A stretch of DNA of 8,158 bases from an uncultured Chloroflexota bacterium (lineage in GTDB: Bacteria > Chloroflexota > Limnocylindria > Limnocylindrales > Limnocylindraceae). Shown piece by piece: positions 6,420 to 8,158 of the stretch (positions within the stretch are counted from its first letter, which is position 1; each line of letters starts with the position of its first letter). Under the pieces are notes generated by a model, which did no database searches, was not told the origin of the DNA, and saw only the letters and a list, made by a program, of their open reading frames with translations. The stretch spans positions 1 to 8,158 of the forward strand of contig CAJABS010000050.1 in the NCBI GenBank assembly GCA_903938075.1. The letters run 5' to 3'. The translations under genes and the position numbers were made by a program.

Positions 6420-7685
6420 ATGCGTGAACCAGATCACACCCGACGCGTCGTCATCACCGGACTCGGCATCGTCTCGCCGATCGGCAACACCCCTGGTGAC
6501 GTGTGGGCATCCCTTACCGAAGGCCGCAGCGGCATCGCGCAGATCACCCACTGGGATCCGACCCCGTACGCGCCCTACGTTGTGGCTGGCGAGGTGAAGG
6601 GCTTCGACGTCACGCAGTGGCTCGACGCCAAGCAGATCCGACGCACTGGCCCCGAGATTCATTGGGGCGTGGCCGCGGCGAAGGCCGCCCTCCGCGATTC
6701 AGGGCTCGAGATCACCGATGCGAACCGCGAAGAGGTCGGCGTCGTCTTCGGGTCAGGCGCTGGCGGACAGGGGCTCTTCATTGAGAACCAGATGGCCTGG
6801 AAGGAGAAGGGGCCGCGCTCCGTTGCGCCAACCTTCATCGCCCACGGTCTCGTCGACAGCACCTCGGGCATGATCGCGATCGAGTCGGGCGCCGTGGGGC
6901 ACAACATGGCCGTCGTCTCCGCCTGCGCCACCGGCACGCACGCCTTGGGCGAGGCGGCCGAGGCGATCAAGCGCGGCGACGTGACTGCGGTCATTGCCGG
7001 CTCCACCGAGAACCCACTCCTCGAGGTGGCACACATCGGCTTCATGAACATGCGCGGCCTCGCCGGTCCGCGCGACGGCGAAGGGCCAGCGTCGGCCTGT
7101 CGACCGTACGACGTGGATCGCGCCGGCTTCGTCTTGGGCGAAGGCGCGGGCGCCTTCATCGTTGAAGATCTCGCCTCGGCGACGGCGCGCGGCGCCACGA
7201 TCTACGCCGAGGTCGTTGGCTACGGCAGCTCTGCCGATGCGCACGACATGATCCAGCCAGTTGAAGGCGGCGCCGGTTCGGCGCGCTCCATCAAGTGGGC
7301 CCTGCAGCGCGGCAAGATCGACCCATCGGAGATTGACCTGATCAATCCGCACGGCACCAGCACGCCCGTGGGCGACGAGCGCGAGGCGCTCGCTTTCCAC
7401 GCCGCCTTCGGCGCACGCGCAGCAGAGATTCCGGTCTCCGCCACCAAGTCGCTCACCGGCCACCTGATGGGTGCCGCCGGTGCCGTTGAGGCAGTCTTCA
7501 CGACCCTCTCGTTGCATCACCAGGTGATTCCAGGAACGCTGCACACCAAGAACGTGGACCCTGCCTGCAACCTGAACGTGGTCCGAGAGACCCGCAGTGC
7601 CGAGATTCGCGCAGCGGTGAGCAACAACGTTGGGCTCGGTGGGCATAATGGCGCCATCGTGTTGCGACGCTGGACCGGAAAGTAG
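6420..7685 (+). CDS. fabF: Beta-ketoacyl-ACP synthase II, first of two tandem copies
   Basis: This 421-residue thiolase-fold enzyme condenses malonyl-ACP with acyl-ACP during chain elongation. The catalytic set is complete: C169 in VSACATGTHA, H311 in NPHGTSTP, K343 in SATKSLTGHLMGAAG and H348, with the same spacing as E. coli FabF. RPYDVDRAGFVLGEGAG (228-244) is also typical. Unusual points: the glycine-rich gating loop near the C-terminus reads NNVGLGGHN (402-410), so both phenylalanines of the usual NSFGFGG are replaced by V404 and L406; and around 75-84 the common arginine/aspartate helix reads RRTGPEIHWG. GGHN rather than GGTN is also found in mycobacterial KasA. AAAGGAG lies seven bases before the ATG, and the next synthase starts eight bases after the stop. 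It is a real condensing enzyme and not a chain-length factor, because the cysteine is kept; its substrate range may differ from its neighbour's. Confidence 0.93.
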   Translation: MREPDHTRRVVITGLGIVSPIGNTPGDVWASLTEGRSGIAQITHWDPTPYAPYVVAGEVKGFDVTQWLDAKQIRRTGPEIHWGVAAAKAALRDSGLEITDANREEVGVVFGSGAGGQGLFIENQMAWKEKGPRSVAPTFIAHGLVDSTSGMIAIESGAVGHNMAVVSACATGTHALGEAAEAIKRGDVTAVIAGSTENPLLEVAHIGFMNMRGLAGPRDGEGPASACRPYDVDRAGFVLGEGAGAFIVEDLASATARGATIYAEVVGYGSSADAHDMIQPVEGGAGSARSIKWALQRGKIDPSEIDLINPHGTSTPVGDEREALAFHAAFGARAAEIPVSATKSLTGHLMGAAGAVEAVFTTLSLHHQVIPGTLHTKNVDPACNLNVVRETRSAEIRAAVSNNVGLGGHNGAIVLRRWTGK

Positions 7686-7693
7686 GAGGAGCC

Positions 7694-8158
7694 ATGAGCA
7701 CCACCCCAGTACGAAGCGATACGCAGCGCGCGGTCATCACCGGCTATGGCGCGATCACCCCGATCGGCAATAGCGCCGGCGAGTACTGGGACGGACTCAT
7801 CGCCGGACGTTCGGGCGCTGGCCCCATCACCCACTTCGACGCCTCACCGAATGAGGTGCGCATTGCCGCCGAGGTGAAGGGTTTCGATCCCCTCCTCACT
7901 ATGGATATGAAGATGGCGCGTCGCATGAGCCGCTTCGTGCAGTTCGCGATCGCCGCCGCCACCGAAGCCATTGAACATGCCGGTCTCGCCGACATCGCCA
8001 GTTGGGAGCCGGAGCGCCGCGACCGCGTCGCCACGGTGATCAACACCGGTGGTGGTGGCATCGAGCAGGTCACCATGGGGAGCGACGCCTATCGCGAGAA
8101 GGGTGGCCGCTTCGTGAGCGCCTTTGCCATTCCTGCCCTCAGCCCAAGCATGGGCGCC
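7694..8158 (+). CDS. fabF: Beta-ketoacyl-ACP synthase II, second tandem copy, N-terminal part (3' end outside window)
   Basis: The frame starts at ATG 7694, with AGGAGGA ending three bases before it, and stays open to the window end, giving 155 of an expected 410-420 residues. RAVITGYGAITPIGN (12-26), GRSGAGPITHFD (38-49), AEVKGFDP (59-66) and RRMSRFVQFAIAAATEAI (76-93) are plain FabF N-terminal signatures, closer to the usual pattern than the upstream copy. TGGGGIEQ (118-125) matches the glycine-rich turn. The catalytic Cys, His and Lys lie beyond the window and cannot be checked. Side by side the two copies are clearly related but well diverged, so this is an old duplication and not a recent one. 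It is co-transcribed with fabD and the first synthase. Confidence 0.92.
   Translation, partial: MSTTPVRSDTQRAVITGYGAITPIGNSAGEYWDGLIAGRSGAGPITHFDASPNEVRIAAEVKGFDPLLTMDMKMARRMSRFVQFAIAAATEAIEHAGLADIASWEPERRDRVATVINTGGGGIEQVTMGSDAYREKGGRFVSAFAIPALSPSMGA

Noticed and set aside
5061..6662. Long open frame on the minus strand across fabD (533 codons)
   Set aside because: It is antisense to fabD and in another frame of the MarR gene; its composition (Gly, Arg, Asp, His rich, no domain) is that of a GC-rich shadow frame.
6753..7646. Minus-strand open frame opposite the first fabF (297 codons)
   Set aside because: Shadow of a confidently identified synthase; no family motifs.
1..8158. Mobile elements, CRISPR arrays, tRNA/rRNA genes, toxin-antitoxin or phage genes
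   Set aside because: I looked on both strands and saw no repeats, tRNA-like cloverleaf, transposase motifs or compositional break; the genes are contiguous core metabolism.

Overview
The window is a GC-rich, very compact stretch of bacterial chromosome. It has seven recognisable protein-coding genes plus one small membrane-protein gene, and no RNA genes, mobile elements, CRISPR or long non-coding gaps. Bacterial-type LeuC/LeuD, a three-cysteine IlvD, a lone FabD and two FabF-type synthases in a row fit a free-living bacterium making its own branched-chain amino acids and fatty acids. Gene order and sequence style (GC-rich but with many CCA prolines, genes overlapping by 1-4 bases) suggest Chloroflexota or an actinobacterial-like lineage. 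That placement is a guess, because no rRNA or marker phylogeny is available here.

Region 1 (1-4850, plus strand) is the downstream end of a branched-chain amino acid operon: leuC (5' end missing), leuD, ilvD, a 77-residue single-pass membrane protein, and an M20-family metallo-hydrolase. Every junction is an overlap: TGATG, ATGA, ATGA, GTGA. The five genes are therefore almost certainly one transcript with coupled translation. LeuCD isomerises isopropylmalate in leucine synthesis, and IlvD makes the 2-keto acids for valine and isoleucine. The last two genes have no known place in that pathway.

Region 2 (4828-5459) holds a MarR-family regulator on the minus strand. Its 3' end overlaps the 3' end of the hydrolase gene by 23 bp, and its 5' end faces fabD. 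Between and over the two start sites lies a 20-bp inverted repeat that is also a perfect alternating purine-pyrimidine tract, overlapped by a possible -10 box for fabD. This is the best candidate for a regulatory site in the window.

Region 3 (5460-8158, plus strand) is the start of a fatty-acid synthesis operon: fabD, then two consecutive beta-ketoacyl-ACP synthase II genes (the second cut by the window end). The first synthase keeps the Cys-His-His-Lys active site but has lost the usual phenylalanines of the gating loop. The layout recalls fabD-acpM-kasA-kasB of mycobacteria but with no acyl carrier protein gene between fabD and the first synthase, and the MarR gene recalls FabT at the head of fab clusters in Firmicutes.

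Most of the window is ordinary core metabolism. No clearly new system is visible. The points worth a second look are the MarR/palindrome/fab arrangement, the altered synthase loop, and the two unexplained genes coupled to ilvD.
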